23,568 nt of DNA from Rothia sp. HMSC078H08 (GTDB lineage Bacteria > Actinomycetota > Actinomycetes > Actinomycetales > Micrococcaceae): assembly GCF_001808955.1 (NCBI RefSeq), contig NZ_KV795249.1, positions 1 to 23,568 on the forward strand. Direction: 5' to 3'. The notes under the pieces were generated by a model. That model saw only the letters and a list, made by a program, of their open reading frames with translations, was not told the DNA's origin and did no database searches. The translations under genes were made by a program, and so were the position numbers. This document shows, piece by piece, positions 7,334-16,976 of this stretch. How positions within the stretch are numbered: position 1 is the stretch's first letter; every line of letters starts with the position of its first letter.

Positions 7334-8737
7334 ATGGTTGATTATAAAAAATCAAAGCATGTTAATGTTTTGGATTTTGGGGCGGACCCAACCGGAACAA
7401 GTGACTCTGCGACGGCAATTCAAAATGCCATTAAATCGGTGGCTGCTGTCCCCGGTGGGGGTTCTGTCGAGATTCCCTCGGGAATCTATCTTGTGAGTAA
7501 TGATTTTATTGAGCTCAAGGACAGAGTAGAGGTGTATGGGCATGGATTCTCCACACAAATCATTGGGTTTAATAAAGACCCAAAGGATGTAAGAGATGTC
7601 GATGGTGATAACATAGGGTGTCAGGGAGTATTCCATATGGGGTCGTACGATACCTATACGGGTGATATGGGCACAAATACACCAATGCGATTTGGTGTGC
7701 GAGATATGTTTATTCGTGGTGCTAATCTTGATCTTTTGAATCCTAATATTCGTAAAGTATTTTTTGAACATCAGATTAAGAAGGGTAAGCATGTTGCTGA
7801 TCAATATATACCGGGTAATATTGCGGGTATCATTGTCCATACAAGATTTGATATTTTTAATGAACCTGAAGCTGCCCCCATTATTTCAAATGTTGAAATC
7901 TGGGATACGGCAGTCGGAATTGCCATCCTGGGTGAACATGATCGTGCTATGAAGGTTGATAAGGTACGCATTCGTAAAACTCGCAGACAAGGACTCTTGG
8001 TGGGAAAGCCGGTGGGCCATGCTCAGCGTAGAGAAGAGCGTTCGAACTCTGGAGCTGCGGATAATAAGTTTGTGATGGTCGAGGTCTCTGATGCCAATCT
8101 TGGTGGCGGATACCATGGGGCAATTGAGGTATATGGGGCTCAATGTAAATTTGTGGCGTGTACCGCCTGGTTTGCTGTTCGAAATAAGCCGGATTCCGAC
8201 CTCTATCATACAACGAATCAATATCTTAGGAAGTCTGGCGCTGGTTGGGCGGTTTTTGGCGAACGGAATATGTTCATCGGATGTACTGCTCAGGAGAACG
8301 GCGGACACGGATGGATTGTTGGATTTAAAGATAATCAATTTATGAACTGCTTGGGTGAGTCATCAAGCTATGAAGATAAAATCACTTTAAGGGGTGCAGC
8401 TCATACGGATCAGGCGGCTAATTGGTATATCAGCAGAAATGCTTCTGGAGCTCGTCTTGTTGCGCCGCGTTCTGCTAATCCTAAATCCGATAGGCAGGCG
8501 TCACGTTATGGATTTTATCTTGAGAATAAGCTGGACGATATTAGTATTGTGGCTGGTTCATCGCGTAATGCTCGTGATGGTAATAAATTGGATTCAAATG
8601 ACGATCGGCACCTTTTCTTTAAGTACGATTCCAGTGTCCCCTGGAGAAATTTCTATATTGATATTAATTTTAAGGTCATGAGGACCTCGCTAGATAGTAA
8701 GATTGATTCAAATAAAAAAGATGACATAAAATTTTAA
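7334..8737 (+). CDS. Right-handed parallel beta-helix protein, pectate-lyase-3-like
   Basis: The 467-residue product opens with VNVLDFGADPTGTSDSATAI (11-30), the hallmark N-terminal segment of the pectate lyase superfamily 3 fold found in polysaccharide-degrading enzymes and phage tailspikes. Gly/Asn/Val-rich repeats after it fit a beta-helix (for example VEIWDTAVGIAI ~187-198, AIEVYGAQCKFVACTAWF ~263-280, NMFIGCTAQENGGHGW ~312-327). Catalytic residues cannot be named, so the substrate, presumably a glycan, is unknown. There is no signal peptide and no transmembrane segment. The start ATG 7334 has AAAGGAAAG just upstream; the frame is open to 7292, but that extension has no ribosome binding site. 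AT-rich with many AGA, ATA and TTA-type codons, unlike its neighbours, so probably acquired. A phage-tailspike-like origin is an alternative reading. Confidence 0.8.
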   Translation: MVDYKKSKHVNVLDFGADPTGTSDSATAIQNAIKSVAAVPGGGSVEIPSGIYLVSNDFIELKDRVEVYGHGFSTQIIGFNKDPKDVRDVDGDNIGCQGVFHMGSYDTYTGDMGTNTPMRFGVRDMFIRGANLDLLNPNIRKVFFEHQIKKGKHVADQYIPGNIAGIIVHTRFDIFNEPEAAPIISNVEIWDTAVGIAILGEHDRAMKVDKVRIRKTRRQGLLVGKPVGHAQRREERSNSGAADNKFVMVEVSDANLGGGYHGAIEVYGAQCKFVACTAWFAVRNKPDSDLYHTTNQYLRKSGAGWAVFGERNMFIGCTAQENGGHGWIVGFKDNQFMNCLGESSSYEDKITLRGAAHTDQAANWYISRNASGARLVAPRSANPKSDRQASRYGFYLENKLDDISIVAGSSRNARDGNKLDSNDDRHLFFKYDSSVPWRNFYIDINFKVMRTSLDSKIDSNKKDDIKF

Positions 8738-8759
8738 TCATTCTGAAATAATTGCGCGG

Positions 8760-8800
8760 AGAGTGAATCCCGAGTATCTTCAAAGGGATTCACTCTTCTT
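8760..8800 (+). terminator. Rho-independent terminator after the beta-helix gene
   Basis: AGAGTGAATCCC (8760-8771) pairs perfectly with GGGATTCACTCT (8785-8796), with a 13-base loop and a T-rich tail (TCTTTTG). It separates the beta-helix gene from the SLH gene. Confidence 0.85.
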
Positions 8801-8831
8801 TTGTTCTCACACCTTTCACCGAGGATAGAAA

Positions 8832-9659
8832 ATGAAGAAAAACCTTTCGACCCGTGGCGCGGCGGCACTGTTGGCGCTGGCTATGGGGTGCATGGGTCAG
8901 GGCGCGGCCCAGGCGGCATACATTCAGCCGAAATCTGCACAGCCTATTGAAGAGCTGGAATTCGATGTTAATTGTTTTGACATGCACGGGCATTATGGGA
9001 AGTTTCACATCACCGGTGTGGATTGGGCGGAGTGTACCGGCCTGATTACGAAGAAGCAGGTTGTTGGGCTGATTAACACCCGTGAGTGGGATTTGCCGAA
9101 CGGGGTCATGACCATTTCGCGTGGCCGCTTGCTGGAGCACCTGTACCATCTGGCTGGTTCACCCGAGGTGAAGAACCTGCCGGAGAAGTCCCCGTACACC
9201 GACCTGACTCCGGGCGATGCGCGTTATAAGGTTGCTATTTGGGCGACCCGTGTGGGCTTGAGTGCTGGTTGGTCTGATGGTTCCTTCCACTACGATACTC
9301 CGGCGAGCCGTGGCGCCTACTTTACCTTCCTTTATCGTGCTGCGGGTAGCCCCAAGGTGACCCTGGAGCCCCTGGATAAGGCGAATGCTGTGCGTGCGGA
9401 GAAGGGCGCTGCTCCCATTAAGGAGGGGAGCGAGTTGCATCGAGCAATGAGCTGGGTGTATCAGCATGCGCTGGCGAAGGGAGAAGATGACCGGGCGTAT
9501 GATATTCACTTCCGCACTGACGGGTACACGAGGTGGGATTTCAATAAAACACCGGATTTCTATTACGTTTCGTACTCCACTATTTTCACTCCTCTCATGG
9601 TTCTTGATTACCACGAGGAGTTGGCGCCCATTGTGGCTCGTCTGCAGTCGCTGTCCTAG
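8832..9659 (+). CDS. Secreted S-layer-homology (SLH) domain protein
   Basis: Small (275 aa) secreted protein with a Sec signal peptide: MKK, a hydrophobic core ~9-20, and probable cleavage after AQA (~28). One good SLH repeat spans ~119-174 (SPYTDLTPGD ... VGLSAGWSDGSFHYDTPASRGAYFTFLYRAAGSP). This is the actinobacterial variant with the AGWSDG turn and the R-x2-x-x-FLYRAAGSP ending. A partial repeat precedes it (~86-112, ending LYHLAGSPEV) and a decayed one follows (~205-260). SLH repeats usually anchor proteins to cell-wall polymers; no separate catalytic domain is present. Ribosome binding site GAGGA lies six bases before ATG. Its composition is closer to the host than that of the two upstream genes. 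It is followed by the second copy of the terminator-like repeat. Confidence 0.85.
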   Translation: MKKNLSTRGAAALLALAMGCMGQGAAQAAYIQPKSAQPIEELEFDVNCFDMHGHYGKFHITGVDWAECTGLITKKQVVGLINTREWDLPNGVMTISRGRLLEHLYHLAGSPEVKNLPEKSPYTDLTPGDARYKVAIWATRVGLSAGWSDGSFHYDTPASRGAYFTFLYRAAGSPKVTLEPLDKANAVRAEKGAAPIKEGSELHRAMSWVYQHALAKGEDDRAYDIHFRTDGYTRWDFNKTPDFYYVSYSTIFTPLMVLDYHEELAPIVARLQSLS

Positions 9660-9683
9660 CGGCAGGTGAGCGGAGGACTTGCT

Positions 9684-9760
9684 GGGGGCGTGTTCCCTGC
9701 GTCTGGTTCGTGCGAGTTTTCGTACGTGCTGGAGGCGGTGGGCACGCCCCCTTTTTTGTG
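9684..9760 (+). terminator. Terminator-like repeat, copy 2 (after the SLH gene)
   Basis: Same element as at 5918-5992, with a slightly stronger outer stem (GGGGGCGTG ... CACGCCCCC then TTTTTT). The inner hairpin CGTGCG-AGTTTT-CGTACG has one G-U pair. It serves as terminator for the SLH gene and marks the right edge of the accessory block. Confidence 0.75.
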
Positions 9761-9802
9761 TTCCTTGGCTGTGTTTGGGGGTGCCGGAAAGGCGTGTTTA
9801 AC

Positions 9803-9877
9803 CGAACTATTCTTCGGAAAACAGTCTCAGAGAGCTTCTTGGGGTGCTAATATGGGCATATTGCGAAGAATAGTTCG
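9803..9877 (+). promoter_or_regulatory. hipBA promoter region with two mirror-image operators
   Basis: CGAACTATTCTTCG (9803-9816) and its exact reverse complement CGAAGAATAGTTCG (9864-9877) lie 61 bases apart. Each is also a small palindrome, CGAA-N6-TTCG, as expected for a dimeric HTH repressor site. Candidate -10 boxes are TAATAT (9848-9853) and TATAAA (9878-9883), so the second operator overlaps or abuts the promoter. HipB autorepression is known for the family; binding here is inferred. Confidence 0.65.
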
Positions 9878-9915
9878 TATAAATTGAGGTTCTGTAGCGG
9901 TGAGGAGGAAACCCC

Positions 9916-10140
9916 ATGGCATTCGACGCAACGGGGTTCGCGCAGGAATTTGGTGCCCAGGTTCGCGCCGTCCGCAAGTACGAAAAAATCACCCAAATGG
10001 AGTTGGCGTGGATGGTCGGGCTCAGCGATAAAACAATCCGCGATATTGAGCGTGGGCTGCCCGGCCCGTCAATTGGTGCGGTCCTCAAGGTCGCCCAAGA
10101 GCTCGGCATTGAGCTGGCTATTACCAACCCCCTCACCTAA
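9916..10140 (+). CDS. hipB: HipB-like antitoxin, XRE-family HTH protein
   Basis: A 74-residue DNA-binding protein consisting almost only of a Cro/C1-type helix-turn-helix (~15-70: VRAVRKYEKITQMELAWMVG ... TIRDIERG ... VLKVAQELGI). It sits directly before hipA with a 45-base gap, the usual antitoxin-toxin order, and downstream of two matching operators. Expected to bind HipA and repress the operon. Strong ribosome binding site GAGGAGG seven bases before the ATG. Confidence 0.88.
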   Translation: MAFDATGFAQEFGAQVRAVRKYEKITQMELAWMVGLSDKTIRDIERGLPGPSIGAVLKVAQELGIELAITNPLT

Positions 10141-10185
10141 CCCCTCCCGCACACTGCGATAGAAAACAGAACCTGGAGAAAAGCC

Positions 10186-11427
10186 ATGACAGATGAACTT
10201 ATGGCAGATGTCTATAAAGATGGTGTTCTCGCCGCATATTTGAGGCGAGACGCCAACGGGCTGATTCATTTCACCTACCGGGCAGATTATAAAGGCCCGG
10301 CAATTGCCACGAGCCTGCCTTTAAACGCGGAATATACCGCAGAATCAATTCCGCCTTTCTTTCAGAATCTTCTGCCCGAAGGCTATAGGCTCGACGTTGT
10401 CAGTTCCGAGAAAAAAATCAGCAAAAACAACACCCTGGGCTTATTGCTGGTGATTGGTTCTGACGTTCCAGGCGATGTGCAAATTATTGAGCACGGGCGG
10501 GAACTGTACACCGCTCCTGCCGCATTGGTGAACAACCCTGAGGTCGTTTCCTTTGCTGAACTTATGGGCACGGTTGACCGCCGAGGACTGCCTGGCGTTC
10601 AAGAAAAGCTCAGTGCCGTCATGAAAACCCTGCCCGTGCATTGGACGGGTGCTGGCTACGATGCGCTTCTGAAAATCAGCCCGCAACGCATGCCCGGGCT
10701 CGTGGAAAACGAAGCTGCCCACCTCACGGCGGCCGCACTCATGGGGATTCCTGTAGCTCAGCATGAGCTTGTCTATGATCGAGACGGCGTATCAGGTTTG
10801 ATGGTCTCCCGTTTCGACCGAACACCCTCTGGGGGACGCATCGCTATGGAGGATGGCGCACAGATTTTGGGTGTTCCTTCGGGTGAGAAATACACAGAAG
10901 ATAATCCTGCTGTGACAACAGAAAGTGTCATTCAAGCAATGGTGAAGCTTGCTGCTTCCCCTGCTATTGCCCGCAGGAATCTTTACATGCATTTTCTCTA
11001 CGCTTGGCTGACCGGCAATGGGGACCTGCACGCAAAAAATATCTCGCTCCTCAAGGGACGCCGTGGATGGGAAGTAGCTCCTATCTACGACATCCCCTGT
11101 TCGCTCGTGCACATTAAATCTCTATCCATGGCGCTTAGCGTCAACGGAAAAGATAATTCGAATCCCGGTGACGGTTCGCCGCCCGAAGATTGGAAGATTA
11201 CTGTTGACGATTGGCTTGCTCTCGCAGAGACTATCGGTCTTCCGCCTAAGGTGCAGAAAGACGCTCTAGCTCGTGCTCTCAAAGCGGCTCGAGCAGTTCG
11301 CTGGCCCACAGACCGAGCCGCCCCGGGATATGTTTTCAACTCGAATGCCTCACCGTTCAAGGCCATGCAGAAAGAGTTGGAACGCCGCCAGGACGAGTTT
11401 GAAGAGTACCTTCATACGCGCTCCTAA
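10186..11427 (+). CDS. hipA: HipA-like toxin, Ser/Thr kinase of a type II toxin-antitoxin system
   Basis: A 413-residue HipA-family kinase; the E. coli member phosphorylates glutamyl-tRNA synthetase and slows growth. Visible kinase elements: LLKISP 161-166 (ATP-binding lysine K163), catalytic GNGDLHAKN 277-285 with D280 and N285, and the metal-binding APIYDI 298-303 with D302. The N-terminal subdomain (~8-100) includes PPFFQNLLPEG 56-66. The loop RRGLPGVQEK (132-141) aligns with the E. coli loop around the autophosphorylated Ser150, but Gly134 stands where that serine would be. All core catalytic residues are otherwise kept, so it may be active. Ribosome binding site GGAGAA is well placed. 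Expressed with hipB. Confidence 0.9.
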   Translation: MTDELMADVYKDGVLAAYLRRDANGLIHFTYRADYKGPAIATSLPLNAEYTAESIPPFFQNLLPEGYRLDVVSSEKKISKNNTLGLLLVIGSDVPGDVQIIEHGRELYTAPAALVNNPEVVSFAELMGTVDRRGLPGVQEKLSAVMKTLPVHWTGAGYDALLKISPQRMPGLVENEAAHLTAAALMGIPVAQHELVYDRDGVSGLMVSRFDRTPSGGRIAMEDGAQILGVPSGEKYTEDNPAVTTESVIQAMVKLAASPAIARRNLYMHFLYAWLTGNGDLHAKNISLLKGRRGWEVAPIYDIPCSLVHIKSLSMALSVNGKDNSNPGDGSPPEDWKITVDDWLALAETIGLPPKVQKDALARALKAARAVRWPTDRAAPGYVFNSNASPFKAMQKELERRQDEFEEYLHTRS

Positions 11428-11470
11428 GACTCCTGACTTCTTGAGCCTTCGTTATTTCTAAATTCTCCTC

Positions 11471-11500
11471 GTGAAGTATCTACCTACATAGATACTTCGC
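11471..11500 (+). terminator. Hairpin between hipA and tilS
   Basis: GAAGTATCTA (11473-11482) pairs perfectly with TAGATACTTC (11489-11498) around a six-base loop, extended by one G-U and one G-C pair. The tail is only AATTTCT, so termination would be weak. It lies ~20 bases before the tilS ATG and could instead act in the tilS leader. Confidence 0.5.
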
Positions 11501-11521
11501 AATTTCTATAAAGGAACCACC

Positions 11522-12655
11522 ATGCAGAATGGACGCGCAGGACGCCTGCACCCCGCCGTCGGCACTGCCCGCCGCTACCTCGCCGCCGACCTCGAAAAGC
11601 TCCTCGGCGCCGGAAGCATCAAAGCCACCGGACGCTCCCGCACCACCTCCACCCCGGACGCCGCCGACCTGCCCCTGCTCCTGGTTGCCTGCAGCGGCGG
11701 CCCCGACTCCCTCGCCCTGGCGGCAATTGCCGCGCACTTCGCCCGCCGCGGCGACGTGCGCGTAGGTGCCGTCATCGTCGACCACGGCCTGCAAGAAGGC
11801 TCCGCCGAGGTTGCCGCGCAGACCGCACAGACCCTCACCGACCTGGGGCTTCACCCCGTCATCACCGAAAAAGTGCAGGTTCCCGTCGGCAACATGGGCC
11901 CCGAAATGGCGGCACGTACCGCCCGCTACACCGCCTTTGAGAAAGCCGTCGAAGCCACCGGCGCCCGCGCCGTACTGCTCGGCCACACCCTCGACGACCA
12001 GGCAGAAACCGTGCTGCTCGGCCTGAGTCGCGGCTCCGGCACGCGCTCCCTGGCGGGCATGCCGCCCGTGCGCGTCGAAGAGGGCGTCACCTACCTGCGG
12101 CCCTTCCTCGGCCTGCGCCGCGCCGACATGCTCGACATCTGCGACGCCGAAACCCTCACCCCCTGGATTGACCCGACCAACACCGACCAGTCCCTCATGC
12201 GTGCCCGCATCCGCCACAGCGTGCTGCCCTACCTGGAGGAGCACCTCGGCGGGGACGTCGCCCGCTCCCTGGCGCGTACCGCCTCCGTAGCGGGCCCGGA
12301 CGCCGAATACCTCGACGAGCAGGCGCGGGCCGCCTACAAGCAGGCGCTCCTGCCCGCCGGAACCGCCGTGCGCGGCATCGAACGTGAAGACGCCGTGCTG
12401 CTTGACCGCGTGCGCACCGCCGAGCTGCATCCGGCGCTTCGCCTACGTGTGCTTGCGACCGCCTGCAAGGCAGCCGGGGGAGAGAATCCGGGCTTCGAGC
12501 GACTGCAGGCGCTGGACTCTTTCACCGCCGAATACGCGGTAGCTGGGCCCGTTCAGATGCCCGGTCACGTGAGCGCGTACCGCCGCCGCAAAATTGTGCA
12601 TCCGGCAACCGGTGAACGCCTGGACGTGCTCGTATTAGTGCCAACTCGACCCTAA
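11522..12655 (+). CDS. tilS: tRNA(Ile)-lysidine synthase
   Basis: Attaches lysine to C34 of the CAU-anticodon tRNA-Ile, using ATP, so that it reads AUA instead of AUG. The 377-residue protein has the N-type ATP pyrophosphatase PP-loop SGGPDS at 58-63, VDHGLQ at 86-91, GHTLDDQAET at 154-163, and WIDPTN 215-220 followed by the conserved R-A-R-I-R-H 227-232. The C-terminal region after ~260 is the short form usual in actinobacteria. Start ATG 11522 has AAGGA nine bases upstream. The first ~48 residues are a basic, low-conservation extension before the PP-loop domain. Followed by hpt in the same direction. Confidence 0.95.
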   Translation: MQNGRAGRLHPAVGTARRYLAADLEKLLGAGSIKATGRSRTTSTPDAADLPLLLVACSGGPDSLALAAIAAHFARRGDVRVGAVIVDHGLQEGSAEVAAQTAQTLTDLGLHPVITEKVQVPVGNMGPEMAARTARYTAFEKAVEATGARAVLLGHTLDDQAETVLLGLSRGSGTRSLAGMPPVRVEEGVTYLRPFLGLRRADMLDICDAETLTPWIDPTNTDQSLMRARIRHSVLPYLEEHLGGDVARSLARTASVAGPDAEYLDEQARAAYKQALLPAGTAVRGIEREDAVLLDRVRTAELHPALRLRVLATACKAAGGENPGFERLQALDSFTAEYAVAGPVQMPGHVSAYRRRKIVHPATGERLDVLVLVPTRP

Positions 12656-12849
12656 CTAGGTACCCAGCTAGGTGCCCGCGGAGCCCCCTCAGCACACACT
12701 ATCTGCGTGGTGAGGTGCGCCGCGGCGCCGTTTTAAGCCATACTTAAGGCGAACACCATCCACATTGTCCGCTGTGGGAAGGCATGAAACCCCGCACCCG
12801 GGGCCCCCGGCGGAGGCGCAGAGCGTCTAAAGATACGAAGGAATACATC

Positions 12850-13401
12850 GTGCAGGCTATCGACGTGCAGGACGATATTAAGAACGTTCTCTTCAGCAAG
12901 GAAGAGATTAACGCGAAGGTCGCCGAACTGGCGGCGCGCATCGACGAAGACTACGCCGGTAAGGACGTGCTGTTGGTGGGTGTTCTCAAGGGCGCCATCA
13001 TGATCATGGCTGACCTTTCCCGCGCTCTCAAGGGCCACTACACCATGGACTGGATGGCTGTTTCTTCTTACGGTTCCGGCACCAAGTCCTCCGGCGTTGT
13101 GCGTATCCTCAAGGACCTGGACACCGACCTGGTAGGCCGCAACGTCCTGATCGTTGAAGACATTATTGACTCCGGCCTGACCCTGGCATGGCTGCAGCAG
13201 AACCTGATTTCTCGCGGTGCAGCTTCCGTTGAGATTTGCACCCTGCTGCGCAAGCCCAAGGTCGTCAAGGCTGACGTTGAGGTCAAGTACGTCGGCTGGG
13301 ACATCGAGCCCGAGTTCGTTGTTGGTTACGGCCTGGACTTCGCTGAGAAGTACCGCAACCTGGACTGCGTCGCAACCCTGCACCCGCACGTTTACTCCTA
13401 A
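12850..13401 (+). CDS. hpt: Hypoxanthine(-guanine) phosphoribosyltransferase
   Basis: Purine salvage enzyme that joins hypoxanthine or guanine to PRPP to give IMP or GMP. The PRPP-binding motif VLIVEDIIDSG is at 99-109 with the acidic pair E103-D104. VLKGA (~41-45) and the substrate-loop region SYGSGTKSSG follow the family pattern, and the C-terminus has VGYGLDFAEKYRNL. Start chosen as GTG 12850 (183 aa) because GAAGGAA lies six bases upstream; the same frame is open to an ATG at 12784, but that adds an Arg-rich segment with no ribosome binding site. The 194 bases after tilS contain a perfect GC palindrome (GCGCCGCGGCGC, 12717-12728) followed by TTTT, a possible weak tilS terminator. Confidence 0.94.
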   Translation: MQAIDVQDDIKNVLFSKEEINAKVAELAARIDEDYAGKDVLLVGVLKGAIMIMADLSRALKGHYTMDWMAVSSYGSGTKSSGVVRILKDLDTDLVGRNVLIVEDIIDSGLTLAWLQQNLISRGAASVEICTLLRKPKVVKADVEVKYVGWDIEPEFVVGYGLDFAEKYRNLDCVATLHPHVYS

Positions 13402-13435
13402 GCCTTTCACCTCGGCAACCATGCTGTAGGTGGTG

Positions 13436-13473
13436 ACGCCCCGCCTCCTCACGCTTGTGGGGGAGCGGGGCGT
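13436..13473 (+). terminator. GC-rich hairpin after hpt
   Basis: ACGCCCCGC (13436-13444) pairs with GCGGGGCGT (13465-13473). The interior partly pairs as well. It has no T-tract, so it is a possible terminator of the actinobacterial U-less kind. The rest of the 342-base gap to ftsH (13402-13743) holds no gene; it contains the ftsH promoter candidate and leader hairpin. Confidence 0.55.
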
Positions 13474-13661
13474 TGCTGTACCCGACGGTGGATGTACGTG
13501 GAGGCGGGAGGCGCATCCGCCAAGACGGGCCGCCGCCGGTGTACCAGCCGCCGCAGATACCCGGCGCAGAAGATGCACTTTCACCCCCGCCGAGTGCTAC
13601 AACCCTTTAGCCCGCAGGTGAAATAGAGAAGCCCGGTACCTAGCCGCCCGCCGGGGTAGGG

Positions 13662-13667
13662 TACATT
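13662..13667 (+). promoter_or_regulatory. Candidate -10 box of ftsH
   Basis: TACATT fits TANNNT and lies ~76 bases before the proposed TTG start. There is no good -35. It would place the transcription start near 13674, immediately before the leader hairpin. Confidence 0.4.
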
Positions 13668-13677
13668 TAAGGTTGCA

Positions 13678-13715
13678 CCGTTGGGTGTTCCGGCAGGCAT
13701 GCCGCACCCCAACGG
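13678..13715 (+). promoter_or_regulatory. Strong hairpin in the ftsH leader
   Basis: CCGTTGGGTG (13678-13687) pairs with CACCCCAACGG (13705-13715, one bulged C). Above a three-base bulge, CGGCA (13691-13695) pairs with TGCCG (13700-13704) around a GGCA loop. The hairpin starts about where the transcript should begin and ends ~16 bases before the ribosome binding site. It may stabilise the mRNA or regulate translation. Confidence 0.55.
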
Positions 13716-13743
13716 GTTACAGCCGCAACGTAAGGACAAAGCA

Positions 13744-15937
<2,194 letters not shown>

Positions 15938-15951
<14 letters not shown>

Positions 15952-16522
15952 GACCGCCGTCGACCAGCCGCGTATTGAGGCGGCTGTGCGCGAGATTCTG
16001 CTCGCGATCGGTGAGGACCCGGATCGCGACGGTCTGCAGCAGACCCCGGCACGCGTGGCGCGTGCCTACGCGGAGTTCTTCTCGGGCCTGCACCAGGACG
16101 CCGGCGAGATTCTGGGTACGACCTTCGATATCGCCCACTCCGAGATGGTGCTCGTGAAGGACATCCCGTTCTACTCGACCTGTGAGCACCACCTGGTGCC
16201 CTTCCACGGCGTGGCGCACGTGGGTTACATCCCGGGCCCGGACGGCAAGGTCACCGGCCTGAGCAAGCTCGCCCGCGTGGTGGAGATGTACGCCCGCCGC
16301 CCGCAGGTGCAGGAGCGTCTGACCACCCAGGTGGTGGAGGCTCTGGAGGAGCATCTGAACCCGCGCGGCGCGATTGTGGTGATTGAGGCTGAGCACATGT
16401 GCATGTCGATGCGCGGTGTGCGTAAGCCGGGCGCGAAGACCGTGACCAGCGCGGTGCGCGGTGCGCTGATGAACGGCGCAACCCGTGCGGAGGCGATGAG
16501 CCTGATCTTCTCGCAGCGCTAA
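15938..16522 (+). CDS. folE: GTP cyclohydrolase I
   Basis: First step of folate synthesis: GTP to 7,8-dihydroneopterin triphosphate. The 194-residue protein has the zinc-binding YSTCEHH (C82, H85) and a second cysteine, C155, in [10 protein letters not shown], with the conserved substrate-site segments ATP-like LVPFHG and GLSKLAR. Start at ATG 15938 with GGAG seven bases upstream; this lies inside the end of ftsH (14-base overlap). Usually folP follows directly in this gene order; here ~1.9 kb of other DNA intervenes. Confidence 0.96.
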
Positions 16523-16553
16523 GCGCATGCAATGAGCATATAGCTATACGCCA

Positions 16554-16585
16554 GGGGGCAGGATTCTAAGGAATCCTGCCCCCTT
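16554..16585 (+). terminator. Terminator after folE
   Basis: GGGGGCAGGATTC (16554-16566) pairs perfectly over 13 bases with GAATCCTGCCCCC (16571-16583), with a TAAG loop. Only two Ts follow. It ends the ftsH-folE transcript, so folP needs its own promoter. Confidence 0.85.
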
Positions 16586-16626
16586 GCGCTATACCCCTGC
16601 GCTGTGCGGTCGCATGTGTTGGGCCG

Positions 16627-16728
16627 CATGACGAGTGCCCTTGCGTAGAGGGCGTCATCAGCTGTAGAGTAGTACCACTAGTACCGGCACCACTCCTTCG
16701 GGAGTACAGGACCGGTCTTCTTTTTATC
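16627..16728 (+). ncRNA. Candidate structured RNA, repeat unit 1 upstream of the Abi gene
   Basis: Starts CATGAC. Upper hairpin: GCCCT (16637-16641) with AGGGC (16649-16653), extended by ATGAC/GTCAT around a four-base bulge. After AGTA comes a double stem: outer ACCGG (16683-16687) with CCGGT (16712-16716), inner ACTCC-TTCG-GGAGT (16692-16705). It ends CTTCTTTTTA, a terminator-like U-run. The same layout recurs at 16772-16866. Transcription is not shown; the strand is inferred from the U-run and the Abi gene. Confidence 0.6.
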
Positions 16729-16771
16729 AATGCTACGTACAGCGCTCTTCACGTACCGTTGTTAATGAATA

Positions 16772-16866
16772 CATGACTGTTCCTCTCCTCCTCAGGAGCG
16801 AAAGTAACCGCGGCCGGTTCCACCCATCAGGGGTCTGGAGCCGGTCATCGTTTTTAAGCGATGACC
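16772..16866 (+). ncRNA. Candidate structured RNA, repeat unit 2 upstream of the Abi gene
   Basis: Starts CATGAC like unit 1. Upper hairpin CTCCT-CCTC-AGGAG (16785-16798), then AGTA, then outer stem CCGGTTCC (16814-16821) with GGAGCCGG (16837-16844, one G-U) and inner ACCC/GGGT (16822-16825 with 16831-16834). CCGGTC is followed by ATCGTTTTTA, close to the end of unit 1. A further hairpin GGTCATCG/CGATGACC (16843-16866) shares its first bases with the outer stem, so the two may be alternative folds, as in an attenuator. Confidence 0.6.
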
Positions 16867-16976
16867 TTAGCAAGGCAGAGATGGCTTACATACCGTGTAG
16901 TTATACCCTTAATATCCTTATATTGATATTATTAAAGAGTTCCAATGATGAAACGATATCAAGTGGTGTATAGTGT

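Noticed and set aside
11480..12430. Open frame antisense to tilS
   Set aside because: Gly/Ala/Val/His-rich shadow of tilS with no recognisable motif.
12784..12849. N-terminal extension of hpt from an upstream ATG
   Set aside because: Arg-rich, no ribosome binding site, whereas GTG 12850 has GAAGGAA at ideal spacing.
16683..16725. Terminator-only or T-box/riboswitch reading of the hairpin
   Set aside because: The second diverged copy with compensatory pairs and the Abi context fit a repeated RNA element better; no T-box or known riboswitch core was recognised.
16773..16973. 66-codon open frame upstream of the Abi gene
   Set aside because: Overlaps the structured RNA repeat, has no ribosome binding site and no protein-like features; RNA structure explains the region better.
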